A stretch of DNA of 64,000 bases from Lingula anatina (lineage: Eukaryota > Brachiopoda > Lingulata > Lingulida > Lingulidae). Position numbers and translations under genes: made by a program. Below, piece after piece: positions 11,352 through 23,519 of the stretch. Every line of letters starts with the position of its first letter. Positions within the stretch are counted from its first letter, which is position 1. Location of the stretch: the NCBI RefSeq assembly GCF_001039355.2, contig NW_019773528.1:17240-81239 (forward strand), in the 5' to 3' direction. The notes below the pieces were generated by a model, which had not been told where the DNA came from, ran no database searches, and was given only the letters and a program-made list of their open reading frames with translations.

Positions 11352-12388
11352 CTAGTTTAGCTTGTCCTTTGGCCTGTACGCCAGCAGGAGTTCATTTACT
11401 CTCTCCGTGGTGGGTGCCCACTTTACAAACCCTGCTTCGTTTTGGAGAAATATCACCAAGGTGCCATGGCTGGACTTGACGTTAAGCTCAGTCCTAGAAA
11501 AAATAAGATTTGCATATATTAATAATATATTGAACATTGTTATAAATCAATGAGTTATTCAATGTTCTGTAGAAATATCACCAAGATCCCATGGCTGGAC
11601 TTGACATTAAGTTCAGGTCTAAATGAAGTAAGATGAAATTTTATATATATTATTAATTTATTGAACAATGACATAAATCAATGCGTTATTGGTATGTTAA
11701 AATGTTTCTTTCATATAACTTTAAAATAGTTTAACGGATCTTATAAAATTGTCAGTATATGGTAATTCTGAAGAACATACTTTAGTTATGTATGGTATAA
11801 CCAGAGAGCCATTTCAAATATTTTTTTCAAATGTTTCAAATGAAGCTAATAACAAATATGCACAAATTTTTTCCTAAATCAGTTGTGAATTTTAGTAATT
11901 TTCTTGGCAAATAAATTAAAACCAGTTATTAAATCAAAATTTTGCCAGAAAGTCTAAAATAAAATCACATCATGAACATCAGATTTGACGTAATGATACC
12001 ATTTTGTGTATATTTCCATTTGCTTGCACTTACTTAGGACATATATGCTGGAAGCCGTGCCGGTATTCATGCTCAAATGGCGGGATGGTTACCTGACCAC
12101 GTTTGAACCTGAAGCAGTGAAAAGATTTCTCTGAGTTAAGATTGAATAAGCAGGGAACAAACAGTAAGTCATTTCAAAACACAACATTTACATAAAAATT
12201 CTTCATAAAAGGATTCTTTTTTGGCATTTTTGATACTTTCCTACTTAGAATATGATTAAATGTTAACAATGCCTTAATATTTCAGTTCAATTACTGATCT
12301 TTTATGGATTTTGATAGGCAATATGTCAGGGCATTAATTAACAAATTAAGGGTAATTTGCTTGTGAAGTTAATCATCATGAGAGAGAA

Positions 12389-12422
<34 letters not shown>

Positions 12423-15400
12423 GGTAAACATACACGCTATTCTCCAGCCTGACCAGGGCCTCTGTGGGTGGATCTCTCCACTCAGGTATGAACACAATGA
12501 AAGACAGCGGCTCACTGGACTCTGCCAGCAGACTCTGGAACATACAGGGACATTGTTAAACTTATAACACTTGGATATAAAGCCAATTAAAACAAAAACT
12601 TGGATATGAAGTCTATTACAAATCTAAAACCATTTAAGTTTTAGCATGTGGATGTCCAAAGTTATGCGAAACATTAAGGATTTTTTATTATGCTTTCACA
12701 CTTTTGGTAAATTTTAATATCAGTGAGTCACAGTGAAAGTGATACATAATGTTACAAAATAACAGAAATGCTTCCAAAATAACATGCCAGATTTCTTTGC
12801 TCCAAACATTTAACTAAGCCAATTAGTGTATAACAGCATTGCTTTGGGAGAATTTTTCTGTCTGAAACAATATTGACTGCCAGTTCTACCTCGAAGTGGT
12901 CCACCATGGCTTCCATCAGCTCTTCACAAAATGGAGGATTCGCTTCAAAAGAGCCACTGACTGGATGGAAGTCCAGGATGGGCCTGAAGTGATAAATTAT
13001 TGTAATATAGACTGAAGTGATAAATTATTATGATATAGACTGAATAATAAATTACTGTAATATAGACTGAAGTGATAAATTATTATGATACCTAATTATT
13101 GCTTTGGCAGTCTCTTGTCTATTTTACTAAATTCAAAATGGAGATATAGCAAAACTTCCATCGCAAGAAGTTCTGAGATAATTATGTCATGTTAAACAGT
13201 CCCCAAATTCCTAGGTGTGCTGACAACACATCACAGCTTTACAACATTTTAAAGCATACGTGTTTTTTAAATTCTTCCCAATAATTACAAGTGTTAGCTG
13301 TTTAGTGTCAAGTCTTTTCTTTCAGCTATGACCTACAGGGGCAGATACAAAGATATTTTCTGACAGTCTTTCAAATGATCTTTGTTCATCCATCCTCCAT
13401 ATTTGACCGTCTTCCGACAGAAAAATTTAGATACCCGTCAATGTAAACTTGAAAATCTGACCGTCTTCCGGCAGACCCAGAAGATGGTCTCAATCCGCCC
13501 CTGATCTAATAATAAAGACTATATACACTTCTCACCCCCGGGATCCAAAATAAGAGTCTATGTCTGCAAACGCTGAGCAGTATTGCTTGTAGAAGCAGTT
13601 TAATGGAGAAGCAAAGCACTCAAATGTCACCCCGAACAGACGATGAAGACATTCAAACACTGGGACAGGTAGTGCGCCCTGAAGGAGAAAACCTTCGTTC
13701 TGCTGCGGCCCAAAGTAGGTCTGGAAATAAAGTATAGAAATAATACAAATGTACTCAATCAAAAGATCCATGATATCACCTACCTAGATTTGCTAGTGAA
13801 ATGTATTTGTGAACAATGCAAAAAGTTTCAATTTAGTTAACAAAAACATAAACTGCCCCTAAAATGACAGACTAAACAGGTAACACTAAGAGCCAGTGAT
13901 ATATCTAGAAGAGAAATAAATGTCCATTAAAGCACAAATATTACAAAGCTGTAAAAACTTATAAATTCTGTAAGAGTTTTAAGCTGCAATAACATCTAAT
14001 ATCACACCTTTTCTACCCCATATCTTCCTGTTCAGCACCAACAAGCACTTTGAGCATTACCAAAGTGAAAGAAACTTGTACACAGATGAAAACAAAATTT
14101 ACATTTCACAAAGGACACAAAGCATACGACTTTAAAAAAAATGTGATCTAAAATGAAACAGGCTCTGACATCAATTGTTATTTACCTGATATCGCCTTAG
14201 TAAGCACCAAACTCTTGCTAGAAATTTGTCGAACCTTGGGTCGTCTTTACAGTTCCACCTATATAACTGTTCCTGAATTCAGATAAATTTTATAATTAAT
14301 CTTTATTTTTTACAGCAACCCTACATTTAATTTACTTGTATACCCTTAGACAAAAACCCTTAACCATAAAATTACTAATAACACAAAAATTCAAACTATT
14401 TGCAGTATGCAGTCATTCTTAGAATCTGAACATATTAATGATCATCCATTTCTTTCTATAATTGTTTTATACTTTTTAACTAGAATATGCATAGACAATA
14501 GCACCAATAATTTTGGCAAATACTCGCTCTCTGTATCACCATTAACACTTTTTCAGCATTTCAATGACCATTTCAATTTTAAATTAGACTAAATTCTTCC
14601 CAAATGTTTTCTAACATAAAAATTGTTAAGCATGTACTTTATGATACATACTCCTAAACGTTGACTTCTTAGTATCAAAATCAGTTTTCTGTTTAAAATA
14701 ATAGAAAATTCATATGGTCACCCTACAATCTCCTCAAAATAATACCAATAAAATTCAAAATTTGAAGCAAGAACCCTTATTTCAAACATGCCAAGACTTA
14801 CCAGTTTTTGAAAATGTGACGTATTAATCTTCATTGTTTCACCTTTGAACCTGACATAGGTTGTCTCGCCCTCGATGTGATGCTCTACCGTGGGCATTCT
14901 GGGACAGGGGACACCTAGCAACACGGGGTAACACATCACCTTCCTCCGCGGGGGCTCCGGAAGATCAGGGTCTGGGAAATAACGAAAAAAATTGGATAAA
15001 AATAATGTGTTGTTATAAACTTTTTGTCTAGAGCTTCAGGAAGATTTGGGTGTGGTAAATAAGGGAAAGGATTGGATCAGAATACTTTGTTGTTAACAAA
15101 TGTCTGTGAAAAGATTTAGAGAGATTTGGGGAAAAAAGAAAAGAAACAGATCAAAATAATGTGTTGAGATCTAGGTCTACAGAGAAAATTTACAGATTAC
15201 TGCTTTAAAAGGAAACCCTCATTGTAAGATTCATTGTCTTTTTCCTTTTAGATATTCACAGTTATTTTTGTATTGTTTTGATAGCAAAGTATACTAAACA
15301 TTGAGCATGTTAATTTAAACTCGTAGAAATTGAAATAAATTCACCAAACGCCTCAATTTTCTGATTGCTTAAGTCAAGAATAACATATATGATGGTTGCA

Positions 15401-15887
15401 ATAAAACTATCCACAAGTAGTTAATTATGTTAATCATTAAAATTGTTTTAATTTGGTATGGCGCTTGGATGTTTACAAACTGTAATATAAATATTAACCT
15501 TTAACTCCATGCTCCTGTAAAATCTGCCAGCTTTTCTCATTAACTTTTTTGGCATATTCACAGGAGAGAGCATAGATTTTACTACAGATGCCCTCTACAG
15601 AGCCTTTGGCAGCTTCTATCAGGTACGGCTGACACTGGCGCTTTAGGTGAGCCAGACGTTCCTGAGAGAGATAAAATAATTTATTCCACGGTGAGTATCA
15701 AGGATATTCATGATATTGAAAATAAACAAACTTAAGTTAGCCAGCTTTAAATAACTGATTAGAATATATACTCCCCCCTTCTCTCTCTCTTTTTCTCACT
15801 CTCTCTTCTCTTTCTCTGCGTGTGTGTGTGCGCGTGCGTGCACACAATCACTAAGTAGTCATCATAGGTAGCATTAGGTTGTTTCCT

Positions 15888-15936
<49 letters not shown>

Positions 15937-18922
15937 CACACTCACTAAGTAATCATCATAGGTAGCATTGGGCTGCTTCCTCAGCCACTGGAATGTATCT
16001 TCTGCGTGCCACTTGACTAGCTTACGACTCTCTGGGGAGGCATTTCTGAAACACAGCAATGTTCTCATAGGTTTTGTCACAATTTCTTGATTCAATTTTA
16101 ATATTTAGACTTCTTCTTTCTCATTTCAGGGAAGTTTAGGTTGATAAGCCCTAAGAAGTTCCACTTCTTAAAGAAACATAAAAGTAAGACATCTTTTCTT
16201 TTTTTCCATTAGTTTTGCCTTTTGGCCTTGGAATCAAAAATTATAGATCAAAATGTACTATTTACTAACTGCCACTTCTAAGGAGGACTTGACTACATTT
16301 TTACTTTAAATTACTTTCATAGTTTTAATATTTTCACTGTAAAAAAATTTATAAATAAAAATAAAATAAACAATTCTTCAATAACCATACCTAGTTTCTA
16401 CCATCTTTTTTGCAGCCTCAGCATACTTGGACAGTTGCCTCCTTGCGTCAGCTGAATATTTAGGTTTGACCAGTTTGATAGGGATATCATTGACTATTTC
16501 TCTGTACATGGACTGGGAGATTTCTGGGCTACAGTTGCTAGGAAACATGCAGTCGTTGCCTTTGTCAATGACCTTTCTCTCCAACAGCCACCGGTTGAAT
16601 GATTCTAGAGGAGAGTCGATGCCTGAAAATAGGTTTTGTTTAAACAGGTTGTTTCATTGTAGATTTCAACTACTGTCATCATAAACTCTAAAATGCACTT
16701 TTTATTTATTATTCTATTATGGGATATTTTTTAAATATTAAACTTTTAAGATTAGTATAAAACTACAGTTATCACCACTCACTTAAAGGCTGTTACCCAG
16801 TGACCAGCAAATACAAGATTTCTGACCTTAGGTACTGTTTAAAATATTTATCAGTTATCTTTAAAATATTCCACCATTCAACCATATACATTACAAAGAA
16901 TTAATAAATAAAGCTATTCTAAATTTTCTAAATCAATCTTCACTAGAACTTACCTTCTCTAGAGTGACACATCTCCTGATACTGCTGCCGTAGCTTTAAT
17001 ATTAACTGTGCCCGTAGAACTTCCACCTCAGGATGCGGAGGGAGGATGTGACTCATCGCTCTCTCATATATCACCACGTTGGTGGGGATTTCAAAGTTCC
17101 ACGTCGGGCTGGAGATGGAGAAAAAGTGATAAATATGTGTACAGCTTTTGATATTTTTTCATGCCTAAAATGTGAGACAGTACTAGTAATAGAGTTATAG
17201 CACTAGTTATCAAGTCCTGTTGTAGTATAAACATGTGTACAACTTAAATGCCTTAAATGTGATAAGTTATGATATGATTTCATTATTATTTAAATCATCT
17301 AAATTATACACAAAAATATCTACAAAATATCTATAAAAAGATGATTAATATATGGATAACATCATTAAAAATCCTTATTACCATTGTGAGACTGCAGTAG
17401 AGTAAAAGAAACTGTAAAGTTAAACAAGTTTTACTTTCACTGCAGCAGGTTCTTTAATGTATTCTAACAAAATTTGAAGCTTATTTCCTGTTATAGCATC
17501 TTACACTTCCATTCTCTAAGTAGCAGATCAAATTAACCCAGAGTTTAAAATTTTGTGAATGCTGAAGTACTTTTTGTGTCCATATCTTTTTGAAAATAAT
17601 CTTTCATTTCCAAATTAAATGTAAAGATTTGGACAGAATGTAAGAGCATGAAAGACATTAAATTACTCCAAAATGTATTTCACTATAGTCAGATAAAGCT
17701 GCAGATAGGATTTTGGGTTGGAGGAAAGGAGGAAGAAATAACTTTCAAGTTGACTTGTGACATGGGATTCAGGTGTCACTTGAGGTAAAAAAGGGAAAAA
17801 TTGGATTTCTGCACTCTGGATAAAAGAAAGGGGAAGCTACAGGAAAACAATGGCTCGTACACTGTTTAAATCATCCCCTTCCTGGAGGAAACCCTCATCT
17901 TTCTTCTCCTTTACCCACTTTTCTACAGCACCTACCTTATAATGGGGACTGGCTGCTGCATTGGCCTCTTCACAGGACTCGCCAGCGCCTCGCCACTACT
18001 CCGCCTCTTGTTCCCTACTTGTGGCGAGGGGATGTCCACACTTAGCCGCGTCATGCGGATGTCACTGGGGGACATGGGAGGGGGCGATGGTGTGGCGATG
18101 CCAAGTGGGTCTGATAGGGGATCCAACTGAAAGAAAAAACTGGATTGCAGAGGTTTTTCATAGGTGAAGGTAGGATTCTTAACTGACTTAACCATAAGTG
18201 GTATTAGTCTAATAAGACCCACTTGTGAAGAACACTTTTTTAATAATCTTTTGGCCAGCTTATCCATGCAATAGTTCATTTTGGGTCTATTTGAGTATTT
18301 CAGGATCAGTGTGCCTCCTTCTTTCATTTTTTTTTTTCTCAATACTGACTTAGCAGTCAAAATTTTTGTTGTTTTGCCCCCTGATGCAGACCCTGCCCCA
18401 GTCATTTTGCAACAGTAAATTTTCAAGTATTTTGACAGAATCAGTATCATAAACAGCAGCAGTACATCTGGATAGATTTCTTTTCAAATCAAGCACTTGC
18501 CATCTCCTAACCTGTGTGTCTAAGAGCTGTTGTAAATCCCACAAAGACTGGTTCGTCAGCTTGTTGAAATAGTATGGTCTTCCTTCTCTCTTACTCCAGA
18601 ACCTCCTCCAGCCAGCTTGGAGTAACTCCATAGGCAGCTCTGCCTCTGACTCATTTGTTGACTGTGGGGGACTCATTTGTGACTGTGCCTGATTCTGATG
18701 ACTGTTCTTTGATTGACCTTCACCTTGACCTTCATTATGCAAATGACCCTGACCTTGACCTATTTTCAAGGACTGATTTTGTAATAATGCTGACTGGTCG
18801 CGAGAAGATTGTCTTTGCACTGGAGCTGCATTTGGTGCAGATATTACTGGCTTCGAGAACTGGTTGTTGGTGCTCATTTGGGGAATTCGGTTGTTTTGTG
18901 TATTGCTGTTTGCTCGGTTCAT
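11352..18922 (-). CDS. PCIF1: mRNA cap adenosine-N6 methyltransferase (PCIF1/CAPAM), complete
   Basis: PCIF1 makes m6Am at the first transcribed nucleotide of capped mRNA using SAM, and binds the phosphorylated RNA polymerase II tail through a WW domain; it acts in the nucleus. Coding exons in gene order: 18922-18512, 18126-17936, 17108-16954, 16622-16391, 16045-15946, 15661-15499, 14971-14802, 14272-14186, 13720-13536, 12983-12890, 12534-12434, 12108-12034, 11493-11352. All phases agree and give 701 residues (human 704). A Gln/Asn-rich N terminus is followed by the WW domain (W105, YYF 117-119, W128); residue 131 is Gln where human has the conserved Pro. The catalytic NPPF motif is intact at 580-583, so the enzyme is probably active. 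Blocks such as [14 protein letters not shown] and FIVFIPEWR match the family. The exon-11 donor is least certain: GTATGT was chosen because it alone keeps the frame. A second, shorter last exon lies at 11555-11618. Confidence 0.95.
11555..11618 (-). other. Duplicated, shorter last exon of PCIF1 (alternative or relic)
   Basis: Between coding exon 12 and the full last exon lies a second acceptor (TTCATTTAG) followed by a copy of the first 18 or so codons of the last exon. It is in the same phase and ends QNIE-stop. Splicing to it would give a PCIF1 lacking the final [12 protein letters not shown]-type segment. The tandem unit is about 120 bp and includes intron sequence. Of about seven differences in the aligned codons, five are synonymous. 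No transcript evidence is available to me. Confidence 0.45.
12380..12423. repeat. (AG)n microsatellite in a PCIF1 intron
   Basis: AG run with two AAAG interruptions, starting about 11 bases past the exon-11 end on the gene strand. Confidence 0.9.
13336..13503. mobile_element. CAGGGGC-ended short element in a PCIF1 intron
   Basis: Starts CAGGGGCAGAT and ends ATCCGCCCCTG, imperfect inverted ends. Flanks ACCTA and ATCTA fit a worn 5-bp target duplication. The interior is shared with 42153-42299 and 54792-54953, for example TTTTCTGACAGTCTT and GACCGTCTTCCG. No coding capacity. Confidence 0.7.
15848..15890 (-). pseudogene. Duplicated 3' piece of PCIF1 coding exon 5
   Basis: Copy of the last 40-odd bases of the exon at 16045-15946, including the donor region, placed 94 bases further into the intron between two TG/CG-rich runs. 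It encodes the same [13 protein letters not shown] peptide; the four differences are synonymous. The donor is changed from GTGAGT to GTGATT, and upstream is a TG run rather than a pyrimidine tract, so it is probably not an exon. Confidence 0.7.
15890..15940. repeat. (TG)n microsatellite at a PCIF1 splice donor
   Basis: TG run ending in CGCGCG, immediately intron-ward of the donor at 15945-15944. Confidence 0.9.
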
Positions 18923-18951
18923 TTTGACATTGCACCGTTCAATGCACTCAT
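18919..18951 (-). promoter_or_regulatory. Upstream ORF overlapping the PCIF1 start codon
   Basis: The coding exon begins at 18954 after a TTCATTTCAG acceptor. Ten codons beginning ATGAGTGCATTG run to a TGA that overlaps the main ATG as ATGA. Such an overlap could lower initiation or allow stop-restart initiation at the main ATG. Confidence 0.5.
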
Positions 18952-18954
18952 TTC

Positions 18955-20231
18955 CTGAAATGAATAATATATTTTCAAAATGCTTTAGCAGTCTCTTTAA
19001 TCAAAATTTTTTAGCTTTTTATTCCATTTAATTATTGTTTGACAGAAATGTTAATCTCATCATTTGTGACAAATTGTGCAAATATTATTCTAAACACTTG
19101 TGACAAACTAAATGATATGGTAGAGTAAAAATTCTTATCTCAGCTATCAATGGTATATCATTGCACATATTTAACTGATAATAAAAAAAATTAAGAGAAT
19201 CTGTAACTCTGGGAGAAGAGATACATGCTGAATTGTATTGCCGATCTTTTCTACTAGTGAGAATGAAGTCTGTGCCATAGCATAAGAACGGTATATAAAA
19301 GTGACATTGCCACGTTCAACTGCAGCCGAACTGCAGTTTTCTGTACACTCACAACTGCGACAACATTTCTACTATAAACTGATCCTAATTAAGCAATATC
19401 AGATCTTATCTGATATTCCTGGGCCTTTTTGGCAAGCACTGTTCCATAAGCTTACGTCCACCTGCACTTTTCAAAACAAAAACAAACACACGTGTTAGTA
19501 AAATACTTATATAAGTCAAAGTAGCAAACCGATCGCAAATCACGCGATTGCTCAATAATCCCTATATATTCATGTTTCTGCACGACAGAGAACATACCAT
19601 ATATGCTTGCAGGTTTCCGCACAATTCAGGAAAATTACGGAAAACTTGAATGACGCCTTCTTCCAAGCGCCATTTTTCATGAAATGGAGAATTAATGTGC
19701 ACCGACTACAAAGAGTATTACCCAGTACAAGATGAATGTGCTGGTGAGGTGTGCGAAGGTAACGCAAATCGCAACTAACGCATCTCAGTCTTGTTGTCTT
19801 TAAGAAAGTATATATAACGGTTCAATATTTCCATTTATAAAGATGCTGTCGCCTTGTTGTAGCAAACTTGGGAGGGGGTATGCTTTGTTTAGGCCCTACT
19901 GACTTTTAAAAAGTTTGGTTGATGCTTATGAAATGTATTTGCCAAATGCGCGGAAGGCATTAATCATTCTAGGATCTTCCAATATAGGTCGATCAATGGA
20001 ACAAAACGACTTAATTCACATTATGTAAGAATCGCGCAAATTTAGCAATGCATGAAAATTACTAACATGCTTGCTCAGTACATTGCCGATTTGTAGAGAA
20101 TCCCACTCTTTTTAAAATCTCACACCAAGGCAAAGAATTCTTGAACTGATCTTCGTATAATCAGATTAACAAACAAGATGACTTTACCTCTTTAGACTTT
20201 ACACAAAGTTTAGTGAAGAACTAGGAACGAT

Positions 20232-20279
<48 letters not shown>

Positions 20280-20415
20280 TTAGTGAAATTACCGAAAACG
20301 CTTATGAATTTTATATGCCCCCGACAAATTAGAACACAGATGGTTAGATAACACTGTTTATTTGGCGATAACTTTTGACTGTTATGACGCGCACTTCTGC
20401 CCTGCAGATAAAACT
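18955..20415. promoter_or_regulatory. Head-to-head intergenic region between PCIF1 and SDR copy 1
   Basis: PCIF1 runs left and the dehydrogenase runs right, so both promoters should lie here, along with at least one 5' non-coding exon of PCIF1. No promoter element is clear. A (CA)n microsatellite is at 20234-20278. Sequence from about 19958 has a matching block at 25674 before SDR copy 2. Confidence 0.4.
20234..20278. repeat. (CA)n microsatellite
   Basis: Uninterrupted CA run about 140 bases before the first SDR gene. Confidence 0.95.
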
Positions 20416-20987
20416 ATGGCCGGTCTACGAGACAAGGTGGTTCTTATAACAGGTACGATTTTGAATATTCTATAGCTGCTTTAATGTCCTAGGTTTTCAA
20501 AATGAAAAGTAGTGGGCTTAACCACAATTAAAACTTCGGTCCTGTGAACCCATCGACCGGTGTGAGAGAAGTGGTAGGTACATGTTCAACAGTTGCCTTA
20601 GCATTGGAAGTTCGGGGAGCCAAATGATAAGTACATGGAGGAGATAGTCGAATGTTCGGTGTCACCATATGGGGTGATTTTCACCTGTACCAGTTAGATA
20701 TACATAAATATATATATAAGACTGCCTGTGCAAAGTAACGGGAGACGGACGTCGTTCTCGACGAAGAAACAATTTTACAGTGTTTGCAATGATTTGTACC
20801 AGTCGCTCTTCGGATGTTTTTTTTTTTTTTTTAATTAAAACATTCCAGGCGCGAGTGGCGGGATAGGAGCCGCGGTGGCGGTGCAGTTCGCTAAACAAGG
20901 ATGTCGACTGGCACTCAGTGGAAGAAACGTGGATAAACTGGAAGAAACCGCCACGAAATGCAGGGAAATCGGTTTGAGCAGTGAAAT

Positions 20988-21024
<37 letters not shown>

Positions 21025-23457
21025 ACACCAACACGCACAAGTACATACACTCCGACAGAAATGCAGACTCAACCTGCAATCACATGCGGCTGACGTGCAC
21101 ACGTTCTCTGTTCAAAAACGAAGCATTTGGTTGGCTCAGGAAAAGATAAAAAACCAATGAATAATAATTCAATTGAAAATATATAATTTCAGGTGTTTCT
21201 CGTGCCAGGAGATATATCCCAGGAAGAAACTGCGTCAGATATCCTAGAAAAAACAATCGAAAAGTTTAATCAGTTAGACATTTTGGTAAATTTTCACTTA
21301 TTCTACTTGAATCGAACTCTAATATGATGTGCAGCCTTCACGATATTTGTTTTTGATTTTAACAGTTAAATATCGATCCACAAAAACTTGGCCAGCCTTG
21401 ATAACCGTGCTGTCTAAATAGAAGTGCATGGCTTCACATGACTTCTAAAGAGATCCCAGGCAAATTAAAAAAATTAATAAAATAAATAAAAATAAAAAAC
21501 ACCACTTCAGCGTTATAGCTACGTTGGTGTCAGAACGTTTATTTTCATACTTAGGTCAACAATGCCGGGGTATTCTTGATGGATACTATAGAAAACCTGG
21601 ACATGGCCAACTTTGACCGGGTTATGAATATCAATTTCCGTGCGGCTGTGTATCTAACTCACCTTGCTGTTCCGTATCTCGTGGCTACTAAAGGTAAAGT
21701 GTTCGTGTGCTTTGTGTGTTTTGCGTGTGCACACGCGTACTTTTGCATGTCTGTTTGTGCATGTGCATGAAAATGTTTATATTAGTGAACTTATCTTAAA
21801 AGATGAGTGATTTTTTTTCCCTTGACGATTTGTAAATCTGCTACTTTCCGCTAGTGTTGATCTTCGTCGGGACCTGAGATGAGATTTATTTATTAAAATA
21901 AATTGATATAGTTTTGTTATTTATCATTAAATTTATATATAAATGCTGTGCCTTCCTCCATTACATTATGTAAGTCATCATGCACGCCACGCAAATTTAT
22001 ACTTCGTCCGATAGTTGAATTCAATTGCTAATTCAGTTACAAAACATTACCGGAAAAAATTAAAAATTCTTTCTTCTTTCCCAGGAAATGTAGTGAATGT
22101 TTCGAGCTCATCCGTCGCCGTGCCAGTAAGTTTTTTTTCTCTACTATTATTATTATTATCTTAAATGTTATTTCAAATTCATGCATGAGGTACATTTAAT
22201 GAAATATAAGAATAAGTGCTACTGACCACTGAACCCCAGATCTTCAACAACGACCCGTTTTTTTTTTTTTTTTTTTTTTTACCAAGGTTTTTGTTCTTCA
22301 GTTCGTTTTTAAGACCATAATTTTCCAATGGACGTCGGAAAACCTTAGTTAACAGATACATCTTAAGCTATATTTTCACTACCGTCATATTAGAACTCAT
22401 CTCTTGGCATCATAGAACATTTAAAAGGGTATTTTATTAGAGCCGGAGGTTGATGTGAATTTTATTTATTTCTGTTAATTCTTTTTTTTTCTTAAGTATG
22501 ATACGTTTCTCTTGTTTCAGGGAAGCATGAGACTGACTTATGGCGTATCTAAGGCTGCATTGGAGCATTTCACAAAGTCTGCAGCCCTGCGTGAGTTGAC
22601 GTCTTCTTAAAAAAAAAGATTTCATGCACCAAATTTAGCATCTTACTGGAAAGAAGTGCAAACCACTAATCAGGTCTTATAAACGGATTAGGCGTTTACT
22701 AACACTACCCGCAAATCTTTTAGCACTGACAACCATGTGAACCACCTAAACCACAAATTAACCAGCACTACCAGTATGGATGAATGTTAGTGCTAGGTGT
22801 CGGTTTGTTGGTGCTACATGTAAAAAATTGTACGATGTGTTGGTTATTTCGTGGGTTTATTGGGCGTTAGTGCTAAAAGAAATGCAGACAGTGCTAGTAA
22901 ACGCCTAATTCGTTTATAAGACTTGATAGTTACGGGGTACACATCTGAATGTAATACGCGAAAAAATCCACGCACATGTGTATACGTACTTTGTGAAAGT
23001 AAAACTCTTAGGCTAAACTTTCGAAATTCACCCACTGAGGCTAACAGAAAATGCTGTACATAGTCGGGGTTTTCCTGCTCACCAACTCGACTTGAATATG
23101 TGTACTATAATAGTGTTTTTATTTCCGGGCCCGTCCATAGATTTGGGTCCCAAGCAGGTGCGTGTCAACTGTATCAGGTAAAGGCTTTATCATTTTCACA
23201 TATTTCTTTTACTATTGATCATACCCAGTTTGTGTATAAACATACCATTTCTACTTTGTGTATGTCGTTTAATCATATGTAATCATATATTGAAGCTCAA
23301 TCAGGGGCGGATTCAGGATTATTTGAAGGGTGCTCCACGGATGTGGAGAATATATATATACATTTAGTATAGTAGAGAATAATAGTGGTAGAAAATACAT
23401 GTAGTAATGAGGAGAATACTGCGGTATATATTAGTGGAGAATATGTAGCATATTGGA

Positions 23458-23519
<62 letters not shown>

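Noticed and set aside
11362-11553. Plus-strand frame over the last PCIF1 exon
   Set aside because: Antisense shadow of the PCIF1 coding exon.
20875-21093. Frame running from SDR1 exon 2 through the CT repeat
   Set aside because: It is exon 2 read into the intron; copy 2 has a stop in the same place and family homology resumes at exon 3.
23303-23340. CAGGGGCGGAT sequence in SDR intron 7 (also 30222) as an element of the 54792 family
   Set aside because: Only one end is present and the interior does not match; insufficient to call.
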